DNA of 64,000 nucleotides from CAYJBH01 sp964369965 (GCA_964369965.1 CAYJGF010000003.1:62001-126000), one strand, 5' to 3'; shown: positions 1 through 8,421, numbered from the stretch's first letter. Translations and numbers: made by a program. The notes: a model not told the origin generated them from the sequence alone.

Positions 1-482
1 AGATGAAGGAGAAAAAGCTCCGCATCGAGGACGCACTCTCCGCCACCCGTGCGGCTGTTGAGGAGGGTATCGTCGCAGGCGGCGGTGTTGCACCTCTTAA
101 CACAATCAAGGCTGTAAAGGCTGTTGCCGCTGCACTTACCGGTGACCAAGCGACCGGCGCGGGCATCGTGCTCAAAGCTTTGGAGGCACCGCTTCGCCAG
201 ATCTCGGCAAACGCCGGCATTGAAGGCAGTGTTATCCTCGACAAGATTGTCAACTCCGATAAGGTCAACTACGGTTTTGACGCTCAAAACGAGCAGTATG
301 TCGACATGATTGAGGCAGGTATCGTCGACCCGACCAAGGTGACAAGAAGTGCACTACAAAACGCGGTGTCGGTTGCCTCCATGGTGCTGACCACCGAGGC
401 ACTCGTCGCCGACGAGCCGGAGCAAAATCCTGCACCGGCAATGCCAAACCCCGGCATGGGCGGCATGGGCGGTATGTACTAA
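1..482 (+). CDS. groEL: Chaperonin GroEL, C-terminal part (5' end outside window)
   Basis: This is the last ~160 residues of the 60-kDa chaperonin that folds proteins in the cytoplasm inside a 14-mer cage capped by GroES. The visible part begins in the conserved stretch [20 protein letters not shown], which leads back from the apical into the intermediate and equatorial domains, and includes AGGGVA. It ends in the flexible Gly/Met-rich tail (GGMGGMY) typical of GroEL. The reading frame is open from base 1, so the gene starts upstream and groES is expected there. A strong terminator follows the stop. Only the 3' quarter is present; nothing in it looks damaged. Confidence 0.97.
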   Translation, partial: MKEKKLRIEDALSATRAAVEEGIVAGGGVAPLNTIKAVKAVAAALTGDQATGAGIVLKALEAPLRQISANAGIEGSVILDKIVNSDKVNYGFDAQNEQYVDMIEAGIVDPTKVTRSALQNAVSVASMVLTTEALVADEPEQNPAPAMPNPGMGGMGGMY

Positions 483-503
483 AGATTAGCATATATACTG
501 ATA

Positions 504-540
504 TTAACGCAGGTGTCATGTTGGCACCTGCGTTAAATTT
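504..540 (+). terminator. Rho-independent terminator after groEL
   Basis: A perfect 12-bp stem (504-515 with 525-536) with a 9-nt loop is followed by an A/T-rich tail. It lies 21 bases after the groEL stop and should end the groESL transcript. Confidence 0.85.
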
Positions 541-560
541 ATTATATCAATAATTTATCA

Positions 561-595
561 TTGACATTTAACCGCCCATGTTTTATTCTTATAAT
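561..595 (+). promoter_or_regulatory. Possible promoter for the permease gene
   Basis: TTGACA at 561-566 is a perfect -35 box. The TATAAT at 590-595 is 23 bp away, too far for that box. A weaker -10 (TATTCT, 584-589) sits at 17 bp. One of the two combinations probably drives the permease, but the assignment is uncertain. Confidence 0.4.
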
Positions 596-625
596 GTGAA
601 GAAATTGTGAAAATAAGGGGATTTT

Positions 626-1960
626 ATGTCAAAAAGTAATGGTGAGGGTAAGGTGCTCTCTCGCGGCGATCTTGTCGCGCTCGCAATCGGCAACGTCATC
701 GGCGGCGGTATTATGTCGCTGACCGGCATCGCGATAGGCATCACCGGTCGCTCCATAGTCATCGCTCTGGTCGTATGTTCTATAATGGTGCTCATATCGG
801 CACTGCCACAGTTTTTCTCCTCCTCCGCAATACGAATGAATGGCGGATTTTATACCCAGGCGGCCCTCTTTGGCGGCAAATACTTCGGCGGTCTTTATTC
901 CGTCGTATTTATCAGCTTTTTCCTCGGCACGGCACTTTATTCCCTCTCCTTTGCGGACTATGTCCTATCCTTCGTGCCACAGCTCAACATGCAGGTTATT
1001 GCGATGTTGGTGCTCACCGTGATGGTGGTTGTCAACCTGCTTGGTATAAAGGTTGCGGCTAAGGTGCAGTATGCGATGGTAATACTGCTTATAATCGCAC
1101 TGTTAGCCTTTGCCGGTTTCGGTCTCGGGCATGTTAAACCCGGCTTCACCGCCCCACCCGATTGGATGCTGGACGGCTTTGGCGGTGTCATGTCGGCGGC
1201 GGCTCTCATGAGCTTTGCAACGACCGGCTCGGCATTCATCGTCAATTTTGGCAGACAGTGTAAAAACCCGACAAAAGACATACCTATCGCGATATTGATA
1301 AGCTCCGGTATTATCCTTGTCACCTATATTCTTGTCGCCATAGTTGCCGCAGGTGTTTTCCCCGTTGCGGATATCGCCGGCAAATCGCTTGCGATCACTG
1401 CGTATGAGGTCCTCCCCTACCCCGTCTACCTTTTCTTTATGATTTGCGGTGCGATGTTTGCTCTGGTCACATCATTGAACGCCGCCCTCGGCTGGATTGT
1501 CGGTCCTATTGTGCAGGCTTGCAACGACGGCTGGTTCCCGAGAAAACTCGGTGCGATAAACAAACGCTTTAATTCCCCCCACTGGATTTTGATAATAATA
1601 TATGTCTTAGCCTCCTCCATAATCCTCTTTAATTGGCAGATAGGCAACATTGCAAACGTCGGCAATTTCCTGTCCAACTGTCTGACCGTTATTATCTGTG
1701 TGGCACTTATTCGGATGCCAAAGGTTGTGCCGGAAGCATGGGCAAAGTCAAAATTCAAAATCAACGATAAACTCTATACCTTTATATGCATAATCGGTGC
1801 TGTTATGAGCGCGGTATTTTGCTATTATCTTGCTATCGAGCTGTCGGTGCCGGAGATTGTCGGCACATTCATCTATCTCGGCGTTGCACTTATCTATCCT
1901 GCCATACGCCTTAAGGTTGGCAGCGAGGTCAAGATTGAGACCAGCTATGAGGATGCATAA
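626..1960 (+). CDS. APC-superfamily amino acid permease
   Basis: This 444-residue membrane protein should carry an amino acid or amine across the cytoplasmic membrane. The N-terminus has the APC signature in which a glycine-rich helix opens the first membrane segment (AIGNVIGGGIMSLTG). About 12 hydrophobic segments follow and the C-terminus is short. Length and layout fit the APC family. The substrate cannot be read from the sequence. An AAGGGGA ribosome site lies just upstream of the ATG. The FMN/ferredoxin gene follows 21 bases later, so the two are probably co-transcribed, which may hint at uptake linked to a redox step on the substrate (inference). Confidence 0.85.
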   Translation: MSKSNGEGKVLSRGDLVALAIGNVIGGGIMSLTGIAIGITGRSIVIALVVCSIMVLISALPQFFSSSAIRMNGGFYTQAALFGGKYFGGLYSVVFISFFLGTALYSLSFADYVLSFVPQLNMQVIAMLVLTVMVVVNLLGIKVAAKVQYAMVILLIIALLAFAGFGLGHVKPGFTAPPDWMLDGFGGVMSAAALMSFATTGSAFIVNFGRQCKNPTKDIPIAILISSGIILVTYILVAIVAAGVFPVADIAGKSLAITAYEVLPYPVYLFFMICGAMFALVTSLNAALGWIVGPIVQACNDGWFPRKLGAINKRFNSPHWILIIIYVLASSIILFNWQIGNIANVGNFLSNCLTVIICVALIRMPKVVPEAWAKSKFKINDKLYTFICIIGAVMSAVFCYYLAIELSVPEIVGTFIYLGVALIYPAIRLKVGSEVKIETSYEDA

Positions 1961-1981
1961 TATAAATTGGAAGGAAATGTA

Positions 1982-2665
1982 ATGTCAAACAACAACTATG
2001 CTCTGGGGCTTACATGCGAGAGCACAAATGACGAAATAATGCGCACCGTCTTTGATCATACAGTGCAAATCGGCAGGATGTCGGTTGCGACGATGCTCAC
2101 CGACGGGAGCGCACCCACCTCGCGAATAATTGAAATACAGTCGCTGGACGATGAGGGGAACCTCTATTTCGGCATGTCATGCGGCAAACCTTTTTATGCC
2201 GAGGTTAAAAAATACGGGCATATTGTCGGCAGTCTCATCGACATGACAAGGGGCAAACTCGGCATATCACTGCGCATCTCCGCCGAGGTGGAGGAGGTTT
2301 TCGACACCGCAATTTTTGATAGATACTGGGCACAAAATGCAGGTACAAAGGCGCTGTATCGTCGATGTCTTGAAAATTTCAAGCTGTTCCGGTTAAAAAA
2401 GGGTGATGGAGAACTGCTGGATCTGTGCGTCGATGATAAAGTTATGCGTTATCGTTTCAACTTTGGCGGTGCAAAGGTGCGCGAATGGGCCTATTCCATA
2501 TCGCCGGAGTGCACCGGATGTGGTGAATGTGCAGATAGGTGCCTGACAGGAGTGATTGAACTGAATGACAATAAAGCAGAGATAGACTACAACAGCTGTC
2601 TTGAATGTGGTATATGTTATGAGGTTTGCAATTTCAATGCTATCAGTCGCAATTTTTCGACATAG
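1982..2665 (+). CDS. FMN-binding split-barrel protein fused to a 2[4Fe-4S] ferredoxin domain
   Basis: This 227-residue protein has an N-terminal half that looks like the pyridoxamine-5'-phosphate-oxidase/flavin-reductase split barrel (residues ~15-140). The C-terminal ~55 residues form a bacterial ferredoxin domain with two complete CxxCxxCxxxC motifs (CTGCGECADRC and CLECGICYEVC). Such fusions are predicted flavin-dependent redox proteins of anaerobes; the substrate is unknown. I chose the ATG at 1982 because GGAAGG lies 7 bases upstream; an in-frame TTG at 1967 precedes that site. It follows the permease in the same direction and is followed by a terminator. Confidence 0.8.
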   Translation: MSNNNYALGLTCESTNDEIMRTVFDHTVQIGRMSVATMLTDGSAPTSRIIEIQSLDDEGNLYFGMSCGKPFYAEVKKYGHIVGSLIDMTRGKLGISLRISAEVEEVFDTAIFDRYWAQNAGTKALYRRCLENFKLFRLKKGDGELLDLCVDDKVMRYRFNFGGAKVREWAYSISPECTGCGECADRCLTGVIELNDNKAEIDYNSCLECGICYEVCNFNAISRNFST

Positions 2666-2693
2666 ATATACAATGGCTTTAATTTTGTTACCG

Positions 2694-2722
2694 AGAGAAA
2701 CGCTTGTCGTTTCTCTTTTTTT
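2694..2722 (+). terminator. Rho-independent terminator after the ferredoxin-fusion gene
   Basis: A 9-bp stem (2694-2702 with 2708-2716) with a 5-nt loop runs directly into a T-tract. It ends the permease/FMN-ferredoxin transcript. Confidence 0.85.
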
Positions 2723-2762
2723 TATTTTGTTTGTTTTTTTTGTGTTTTTTTATCATTTAGTA

Positions 2763-2791
2763 TTGATATTTATTGTCATTAATGATATTAT
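2763..2791 (+). promoter_or_regulatory. SigA-type promoter of the diguanylate cyclase gene
   Basis: TTGATA (2763-2768), 17 bp, TATTAT (2786-2791), each 5/6 to consensus, ~26 bp before the start codon. The spacer holds the perfect 10-bp palindrome TCATTAATGA, which recurs before the MFS gene near 8510. Confidence 0.65.
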
Positions 2792-2816
2792 ACTTATACA
2801 AAGAAAAGGGAGGAAC

Positions 2817-4343
2817 ATGTTGTCCACTGAAAAAAATAACGATATTAACAATCAAAATGTTAATAAAAAGAGCAACTCTTTCCTCTATTGGGGTGCGGTG
2901 GTTGTAGCTTTGTTAACCGTTTTTTCCTTTCTATATTTTGCAAACAACAATCAACAAAAGGTGAAGAATATGAGTGACACCTTTTTATCGGAGATTGCGA
3001 CCGGTCTATCCGACAAGATTGCGCTTTTGGTGGAGGACTCAAGTCTAAGCCTCACCGCCTTTGCAAATTACACTTCAGTTTTTTTAGATAATAACGACGA
3101 TATCTATTATTTTTTGAATACAGCAAAAGATAACACACAGTTTGACGATATATTTATCTCATTTGAGGGTGAGCAACCCATCAACAGTGAAAAAGAGAGT
3201 TTGAATATTGAAATGTCGGAGGTTTTCGGCGTTGCAACAGAGGGCGAGGTGAAGATATTCTCCCCTATCAATGATGATGACGGCACCGAATACCTGCTTT
3301 TCGGTATTCCGGTATACAGTGACGGTGAGCGGATAGCGGAACTTTACGGCGTATATTACCTCGACAATTTTTCCGAAGTTTTAGATTTAAAGAGCTTTGG
3401 TGGGGAGGCTTTTTATCACCTGTGCGAGGTGGACGGCACACCCATCTATTTGAGCGGCAGTGATGACAATCTTTTTCAAGATGGTGACATGTACAGTTTT
3501 ATAGGCTCACTTGATATATATAACGGGCATACGACACAGAGCATTCGTACTGATATGGAGGCTGGCAAGAGCGTTATCCTCAACTATATGATTAACTCAC
3601 AGGATCGCTCCGCCGTCATGGTGCGTGTGCCCGGCACCGACTGGTGTGTTGTGAGCATTGTTCTCGCGGATGTCAATCTTGACATGTTGCAACAGATAAG
3701 TGATGACACAATCCTCTTTTTGATATTCCTTGTTGTTATATTCGGACTATATTTTGTTATTAATCTTGTGTTAGCTCGTCGCACGAGGAGGGCGCTTATC
3801 AACTCGCTTGAATCCAGCCAACGTTTGACCGATAGTTTGCAGACCACGATTGAGACCGATAGTCTAACCGGTGCATATTCCCGAGCGACAGCGGCACAAA
3901 AGATAACCGAAACGATAAACGAGGGGCGCCGCCTTGGTGACACCCATGCCCTTGCAATTCTTGATGTAGATAATTTTAAAGGCGTAAACGACACATACGG
4001 TCACCAGACCGGCGATATCTATCTAAAGGCTTTGGTGCTCGCAATAAGGGCAGGGCTTCGCTCCGGTGATATATTGGGGAGGCTCGGTGGCGACGAATTT
4101 ATAATGTTGTTGAATAACGTCAACACTCCTGAGGCATCAAAGCGCGTTATTGAGCGCATTTTTGACAATGTAAAAAATATAGAGATTGATGATGTGTCGC
4201 TTGACAATGTGAGCGTCAGCGCCGGTGTGGTCATGATAAATGGTGAGAAACACAGTTATGATGAGCTTTCACACATGGCTGATACCGCACTGTATGACGC
4301 AAAAAGGGACGGGAAAAATATCTGTAGATTTTATAATGAATAA
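2817..4343 (+). CDS. Membrane-bound diguanylate cyclase (GGDEF) with extracellular sensor
   Basis: This 508-residue protein is predicted to make cyclic di-GMP from two GTP. A membrane helix at ~21-42, an extracellular region of ~250 residues that resembles a Cache-type ligand-binding domain, a second helix at ~298-318 and a cytoplasmic GGDEF domain follow in order. The catalytic motif is intact (GGDEF at 424-428). An RxxD inhibitory site (RSGD, 415-418) sits exactly five residues before it, so product feedback inhibition is expected. The start was set at 2817 because GGGAGG lies directly upstream; a longer open frame reaching back into the previous gene has no such site. The ligand sensed is unknown. 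Confidence 0.88.
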   Translation: MLSTEKNNDINNQNVNKKSNSFLYWGAVVVALLTVFSFLYFANNNQQKVKNMSDTFLSEIATGLSDKIALLVEDSSLSLTAFANYTSVFLDNNDDIYYFLNTAKDNTQFDDIFISFEGEQPINSEKESLNIEMSEVFGVATEGEVKIFSPINDDDGTEYLLFGIPVYSDGERIAELYGVYYLDNFSEVLDLKSFGGEAFYHLCEVDGTPIYLSGSDDNLFQDGDMYSFIGSLDIYNGHTTQSIRTDMEAGKSVILNYMINSQDRSAVMVRVPGTDWCVVSIVLADVNLDMLQQISDDTILFLIFLVVIFGLYFVINLVLARRTRRALINSLESSQRLTDSLQTTIETDSLTGAYSRATAAQKITETINEGRRLGDTHALAILDVDNFKGVNDTYGHQTGDIYLKALVLAIRAGLRSGDILGRLGGDEFIMLLNNVNTPEASKRVIERIFDNVKNIEIDDVSLDNVSVSAGVVMINGEKHSYDELSHMADTALYDAKRDGKNICRFYNE

Positions 4344-4374
4344 AATATAGCCACAAATACACGATAAAAAGGGA

Positions 4375-4403
4375 TTGACTTTTCTTATATTATTATATAT
4401 AAT
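4375..4403 (+). promoter_or_regulatory. SigA-type promoter of tRNA-Leu
   Basis: TTGACT (4375-4380), 17 bp, perfect TATAAT (4398-4403). The tRNA begins 13 bases after the -10 box. Confidence 0.8.
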
Positions 4404-4415
4404 AGTATAAGCGTC

Positions 4416-4502
4416 GCCGCTGTGGCGGAATTGGCAGACGCAAGGGACTTAAAATCCCTCGGTAGAAATACCGTACCGGTTCGATTCCGGTCAGCGGCAC
4501 CA
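4416..4502 (+). tRNA. tRNA-Leu (anticodon UAA)
   Basis: A class II tRNA. The acceptor stem GCCGCTG (4416-4422) pairs with CAGCGGC (4492-4498). The anticodon loop CTTAAAA gives anticodon TAA (4450-4452), reading UUA. A variable arm typical of tRNA-Leu is present. The 3' CCA is encoded (4500-4502). Confidence 0.97.
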
Positions 4503-4536
4503 AAAAATCCAACCTACATTTTAGGTTGGATTTTTT
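4503..4536 (+). terminator. Rho-independent terminator after tRNA-Leu
   Basis: An 11-bp stem (4505-4515 with 4523-4533) with a 7-nt loop and a T-run, immediately after the tRNA. Confidence 0.85.
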
Positions 4537-4612
4537 ACTTATTACTTCTTCACTTTTTATTAAACCCTACAGGATTTTTTGGAAATTAATAAGTAATAGT
4601 GATAACCACCCC

Positions 4613-4641
4613 TTGCATTTATGCTTTTGTTATGCTAAAAT
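4613..4641 (+). promoter_or_regulatory. Promoter-like site with no gene directly downstream
   Basis: TTGCAT (4613-4618), 17 bp, TAAAAT (4636-4641). It lies in the ~270-bp gap between the two tRNA genes. The next ~70 bases hold no reading frame and only a small hairpin (GTTTC-GCC-GAAAC). It may be a second promoter for tRNA-Thr or drive a short RNA. Confidence 0.4.
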
Positions 4642-4712
4642 GGTTAAGTAGAGACGTCCGTTTCGCCGAAACAACACTAAATCACTGTGCGTCAATGCTA
4701 CAAACAATCATC

Positions 4713-4740
4713 TTGACATTCAATAGGTATGTGTTATAAT
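4713..4740 (+). promoter_or_regulatory. SigA-type promoter of tRNA-Thr
   Basis: Perfect TTGACA (4713-4718), 16 bp, perfect TATAAT (4735-4740), 35 bases before the tRNA. Confidence 0.8.
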
Positions 4741-4775
4741 AACATAGACAAAAATTTTGCCGTAGAGTTAAAAAT

Positions 4776-4851
4776 GCTACTGTAGCTCAGTTGGTAGAGC
4801 AGCTGATTCGTAATCAGCAGGTCGAGCGTTCAAGTCGCTTCAGTAGCTCCA
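4776..4851 (+). tRNA. tRNA-Thr (anticodon CGU)
   Basis: The acceptor stem GCTACTG (4776-4782) pairs with CAGTAGC (4841-4847). The anticodon loop TTCGTAA gives anticodon CGT (4809-4811), reading ACG. CCA is encoded (4849-4851). Confidence 0.96.
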
Positions 4852-4853
4852 AA

Positions 4854-4891
4854 AAAACCACCGTAAAGTATAAATGCTTTACGGTGGTTTT
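4854..4891. terminator. Bidirectional terminator between tRNA-Thr and the dehydrogenase gene
   Basis: A perfect 15-bp stem (4854-4868 with 4877-4891) bounded by A4 on the left and T4 on the right. It can stop transcription from both sides; the dehydrogenase gene ends at 4903 on the other strand. Confidence 0.85.
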
Positions 4892-4902
4892 GCAGTGTAG
4901 TT

Positions 4903-5931
4903 CTATATCTTCACAGCCGCTTTAATGATAGTCTCCTTCTTCTCAATACATTCCTCCATCGCCCTTTGCAGGTCGTCGAACTCGAATGTATCGGTGACGA
5001 GGTCATTTAATTTAATGTTGCCGCAGGCGACCGACTCTATAGCCATCGGGTATATATGACGGTAGCGAAACACCGTTTTAAAGGTTAACTCTTTGTTAAG
5101 CGCGACGCTGGTTTCAAGCGTGGATTCGCCGGTTGCACTGTATCCTACCAGCACGATGGTGCCGCCTTTTTTCAGTGAATGTATAGCGGAGTTGACCACC
5201 GCCGACACACCGGAGGTATCAATGGCAAGGTCAAAATCCACACCGAGAGTGGATATGTCCGTTAATTTTGTGTTTATCACGCCGTCGGCACCGAGCGCTT
5301 TCGCCTTTTCAAGCCTGCTTTCAAATATGTCGGCGATGTATACCTTTGAGACGCCGTAAGCCTTAAGTGCCAGCATAGAGCACAGCCCGATACAGCCTGC
5401 ACCGAACACTATTGCAGTCTGCCCCGGCTCTGCATCGCCCTGCTTTGCGGCGTGCAAACCAACCGCAAGCGGCTCTATCATTGCGCCCTCAAGCGATGAA
5501 ACCTCGTCCGGCAGTTTGAAACATAGCTTTGCCTCATGCGCGACATACTCCGAAAAAACACCGTCAACGGGAGGGGTCGCGAAAAATATTACATCGGGGC
5601 AGAGGTTGTATTTACCACCACGGCAAAACTCACACTCGCCACAGGTCTTGCCCGGCTCTAATGCAACGCGGTCACCGACAGCGAGGTGCGTGACCTCCTG
5701 CCCGAGCGCAACAACGGTGCCGGATGCCTCATGACCCAGCACAAAGGGTGGTTCGACCACAAAATCACCGATGCGTCCATGCTCAAAATAGTGCACATCA
5801 CTGCCGCATATGCCGACATATTCCAGTTTTACAAGCACCTCGTCCGGTCCGCATGTCGGTATATCCCGACGTATAAATTCAATCTTTTTAATGTCGGTCA
5901 TAACCGCAACCTTCATGTCCTTAGCCATCAT
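4903..5931 (-). CDS. Zinc-dependent medium-chain alcohol/polyol dehydrogenase (sorbitol dehydrogenase-like)
   Basis: This 342-residue cytoplasmic NAD(P)-dependent enzyme should oxidise a polyol or other secondary alcohol. Catalytic zinc ligands are visible in CGSD and GHE. The structural-zinc loop has four cysteines (CGECEFCRGGKYNLC). A Rossmann fold follows (GAGCIGLCS). The closest resemblance is to sorbitol/xylitol and threonine dehydrogenases, but the substrate cannot be fixed. The start is at the ATG with AAAGGA seven bases upstream; an earlier in-frame ATG at 5946 overlaps that ribosome site. The gene stands alone. A 12-bp palindrome (5969-5980) in its upstream region could be an operator. 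Confidence 0.85.
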   Translation of the reverse strand: MMAKDMKVAVMTDIKKIEFIRRDIPTCGPDEVLVKLEYVGICGSDVHYFEHGRIGDFVVEPPFVLGHEASGTVVALGQEVTHLAVGDRVALEPGKTCGECEFCRGGKYNLCPDVIFFATPPVDGVFSEYVAHEAKLCFKLPDEVSSLEGAMIEPLAVGLHAAKQGDAEPGQTAIVFGAGCIGLCSMLALKAYGVSKVYIADIFESRLEKAKALGADGVINTKLTDISTLGVDFDLAIDTSGVSAVVNSAIHSLKKGGTIVLVGYSATGESTLETSVALNKELTFKTVFRYRHIYPMAIESVACGNIKLNDLVTDTFEFDDLQRAMEECIEKKETIIKAAVKI

Positions 5932-5968
5932 AACTATTCCTTTCATATCTACTATGTGATTATATTAC

Positions 5969-5980
5969 TACAAATTTGTA
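5969..5980. promoter_or_regulatory. 12-bp palindrome upstream of the dehydrogenase, possible operator
   Basis: TACAAATTTGTA is a perfect dyad within the likely promoter region of the minus-strand dehydrogenase (TTGCAA lies upstream of it, TATAAT-like sequence just downstream). Role inferred from position only. Confidence 0.3.
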
Positions 5981-6012
5981 TGATTTGCAATACCTCTTTA
6001 ATAAATATGTTT

Positions 6013-6041
6013 TTGACATTCTTGTTTTTTTAAACTAAAAT
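6013..6041 (+). promoter_or_regulatory. SigA-type promoter of the zinc-ribbon gene
   Basis: Perfect TTGACA (6013-6018), 17 bp, TAAAAT (6036-6041). The leader would be only ~26 nt to the ATG at 6075. Confidence 0.65.
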
Positions 6042-6074
6042 ATTATTGTAAGATGTATAAATGTGGTTATTTTT

Positions 6075-6664
6075 ATGGATTGTGTGTACTGTAAAAGAGG
6101 AAACGAGCCGAATGTGCAGTTTTGCACCGAATGTGGTGCGGAATTGTTGCCGATAGTGGATATTGACGCACTCCCATATCAGACCATTCACCCCGGCGTT
6201 GCAAACGAGCTAAGAAATGTTAAGGTCGGTTTTTTTAATAAAGGGGACTTGAAAAAAATAATCGCTTATATTGAGGCGAGCGGCTGTCAGTACGCACCGG
6301 CACGTGTCGAGACTCATTACAAGCGCGATACCACCGACCCGGATGACGCTCTGCCCTCCTCTGAAATATACTTTAAACTGCAAACTCTCGAGTAAAATCC
6401 TCTTTCCCACAATATTGAACTTATCAACCCTCGAAACTATTTTCCCGACAATCAAGAGCAGACCTATGTACTGAGTATAAATATTAAAAATAAGTACAGA
6501 TATATCATTGTGCGGATGTCAGCGCGGCATACTTTGCAGACAATATCAAAGTTGTTTTTTCCATCATGAGCAACGATATTGAAAAACGCTCCACCACAGA
6601 TGTTGTCGACCTCGCGGCTCAAAAGATCGGTGATTTTTTAAAGGATAAATTTTTTATTCGTTAA
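6075..6664 (+). pseudogene. Zinc-ribbon protein gene, interrupted by a stop and a frameshift
   Basis: The first part encodes ~106 residues starting with a zinc ribbon (CVYCKR...CTECG) and ends at TAA 6393-6395. Past the stop, the same frame stays protein-like to ~6510. It then passes into another frame (about -1) that reads to TAA 6662-6664 and includes CADVSAAYFADNIKVV and a charged amphipathic C-terminus. Read through, the product would be ~195 residues. I take this as one gene broken by a nonsense change and a one-base indel. Alternatives are sequencing errors or a genuinely short zinc-ribbon protein followed by decayed sequence. A good promoter is still present. Function unknown. Confidence 0.5.
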
Positions 6665-7544
6665 ATTCGACATTAATATCCCCGGTATTTACCTCTATCT
6701 CAATGGGAACCTCACCATCACCGGCTACCGTCGGGGTCGGGATTTCATCGCCCTCTATGCTCATTGTTCCAAGGTCAACCACAGCCTCAACCTCATAGTC
6801 CGCCCTATCTCCCTTTAATTCAAGTGACAACTCACCGAGTGAGAGCTCGAGCTCCCCTTTTTGAGTAATCTCAATATTTTTCGCGTCCATACTGCCGGTC
6901 GACAGGTCAGCGGCAAAAGAGCCGATCCTCGCGTCATCTACCTTTACATCGCCGAGCGACGAGCCGATGCTCAACATATTTGCCTCAATTTCTCTTATGT
7001 TCACCGCGCCGGTCGACATGAGCGTTGTTACGCTGTCGGCGGTTATATTATTGAGATTTATATCGCCAAGATGGCTGTTGACACTCAAACTCTCGGCTGA
7101 TATCTCGCCCACCTCGACAATACCCGCCGAGGCACTAATTTTTATATCTTGTAGCGTGACCTCCTCCGGCACCGTTATCTCTAACGTGTGGTTTTGGATG
7201 TTCCATGAACCTATGCCGAACAACATAATTTTGACATCATTGACCTGTGTCAATTTTACGGTGTCGCCGTCGTTTGAAAATTCCATGTATTTTTCGTTAT
7301 AGCGAACCGAGAATTCTTCCCCCCTTTTCACCGAAATTCTCTCGCTGACATCGACATCTATCTCCAAGTTGACAACCTCTCCGGAAAGAATCTCGCTCAC
7401 ATAACTCCCCTGCGTCTCACCAAAGACTAACCCGCCCTCGGTGTAGTAAATCACAGTCTCACCACCCAGCGCGTAGCCTGTACCGGCAAATATTACGCCG
7501 ACCAGCAGAACCACTGCCGCGGCGATGATTATTATCTTTTTCAT
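6654..7544 (-). CDS. DUF4097-family putative adhesin/envelope protein
   Basis: This 296-residue protein has an N-terminal membrane anchor or signal segment (~residues 4-25). The rest is short beta-strand repeats with the DUF4097 pattern (GDINLNNI, STGAVNIR, SLGDVKVD, LSTGSMDAKNI), which forms a right-handed beta-helix in this family. Such proteins act at the cell envelope and usually sit behind a PadR regulator and a DUF1700 membrane protein, as here. Its ATG overlaps the stop of the DUF1700 gene (ATGA), so it is translationally coupled. The 3' end overlaps the tail of the broken zinc-ribbon gene by ~10 bp. The precise role is not known. Confidence 0.82.
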   Translation of the reverse strand: MKKIIIIAAAVVLLVGVIFAGTGYALGGETVIYYTEGGLVFGETQGSYVSEILSGEVVNLEIDVDVSERISVKRGEEFSVRYNEKYMEFSNDGDTVKLTQVNDVKIMLFGIGSWNIQNHTLEITVPEEVTLQDIKISASAGIVEVGEISAESLSVNSHLGDINLNNITADSVTTLMSTGAVNIREIEANMLSIGSSLGDVKVDDARIGSFAADLSTGSMDAKNIEITQKGELELSLGELSLELKGDRADYEVEAVVDLGTMSIEGDEIPTPTVAGDGEVPIEIEVNTGDINVEFNE

Positions 7545-8116
7545 ACTCTCTCCTTATAATATGGAACTCTGTCAAAAATTGCTCGATAAATCAACCTGAT
7601 AAATCGAAAAAAACCTTTAATAACGTATATAAATAAAATTCCGGTCAGCACGCAGAGCGACAGCGATATCAACATCATCCCCAAAAACAATATGCCGGTC
7701 GCGACATTGTGCAGGAATGCCGGCACCAAAAATACTAAGAACGCAATCCCAACAGCAAAAAATGAGAGGGAAAGAATAAGCGGTACCAACGATAAGGTGA
7801 GTAAAACCGAAAAGAATGCGACAGCCAAAGCGAACGCCGTCGACGCCAGTGGTATGGTGATAGGCAAAGACAGAATAATCAGCACCACCATGCCGGGCGA
7901 CACACCCCTTTTTGGTTCTATGCCAAGCTCGTTCATCAATCTGCCGGCTATCTGCTCCGGTGACGGCAATGCCGCAATCGCAGCCTGTTCGTCCTGCGCC
8001 TCGTTGAGGTGCTCGGTATAAAATTGCATTGCATCATCACGCTCATCACGCGGCAAAAAGCGCAAGGCGTTCCACAATCTCTTTAAAAATTTTTCCTTTG
8101 TCATAACCATCGTCAT
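7541..8116 (-). CDS. DUF1700 (HAAS-type) membrane protein
   Basis: This 191-residue protein has a cytoplasmic N-terminal helical domain with the DUF1700 pattern (FLKRLWNALRFLPRDERD, then YTEHLNEA). Two to three strongly hydrophobic segments follow (~85-170) and a basic tail. DUF1700 proteins pair with PadR regulators and DUF4097 proteins, and are thought to modulate envelope-stress signalling. The start ATG overlaps the PadR stop (ATGA). A second ATG six bases further in has better spacing to the GGGG ribosome site, so the true start may be 8110. Confidence 0.8.
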   Translation of the reverse strand: MTMVMTKEKFLKRLWNALRFLPRDERDDAMQFYTEHLNEAQDEQAAIAALPSPEQIAGRLMNELGIEPKRGVSPGMVVLIILSLPITIPLASTAFALAVAFFSVLLTLSLVPLILSLSFFAVGIAFLVFLVPAFLHNVATGILFLGMMLISLSLCVLTGILFIYVIKGFFRFIRLIYRAIFDRVPYYKERV

Positions 8117-8421
8117 TCCCCTATCAATATGTTGTCAATTTTGTGTTTGTACTCGTCCCAGTTTTGCCGGTAGTGAATAAGTCGAGCAATTCCTTGCTCT
8201 GTTATGCTGTAATACTTTCTGTTTCGCCCGTCATATGCCATGTCATATGTGGTAAGCAATCCCTCTTTCGACAACCTGCGCAGGACAGGGTACAGCGCGG
8301 ACTCTGATATCTCGATGCTCTCGGCAATGCGCTGTGTGAGGTCATATCCGTAGGTATCCCGTTCACGTACAATACCGAGTACACATGCATCCAGCAATTT
8401 TGCAGCTACGCTAAATTCCAT
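8113..8421 (-). CDS. PadR-family transcriptional regulator
   Basis: This 102-residue winged-helix repressor belongs to the short (subfamily 2) PadR type. Features seen are the DNA-binding helix region (TYGYDLTQRI...SESALYPVLRRLSKEGLL) and the beta-wing (YDGRNRKYYSITEQG), followed by a dimerisation helix. It is first in a three-gene operon with the DUF1700 and DUF4097 genes and very probably represses its own promoter; a perfect dyad overlaps that promoter (8449-8469). The effector is unknown. AGGAG lies upstream of the ATG. Confidence 0.9.
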   Translation of the reverse strand: MEFSVAAKLLDACVLGIVRERDTYGYDLTQRIAESIEISESALYPVLRRLSKEGLLTTYDMAYDGRNRKYYSITEQGIARLIHYRQNWDEYKHKIDNILIGE

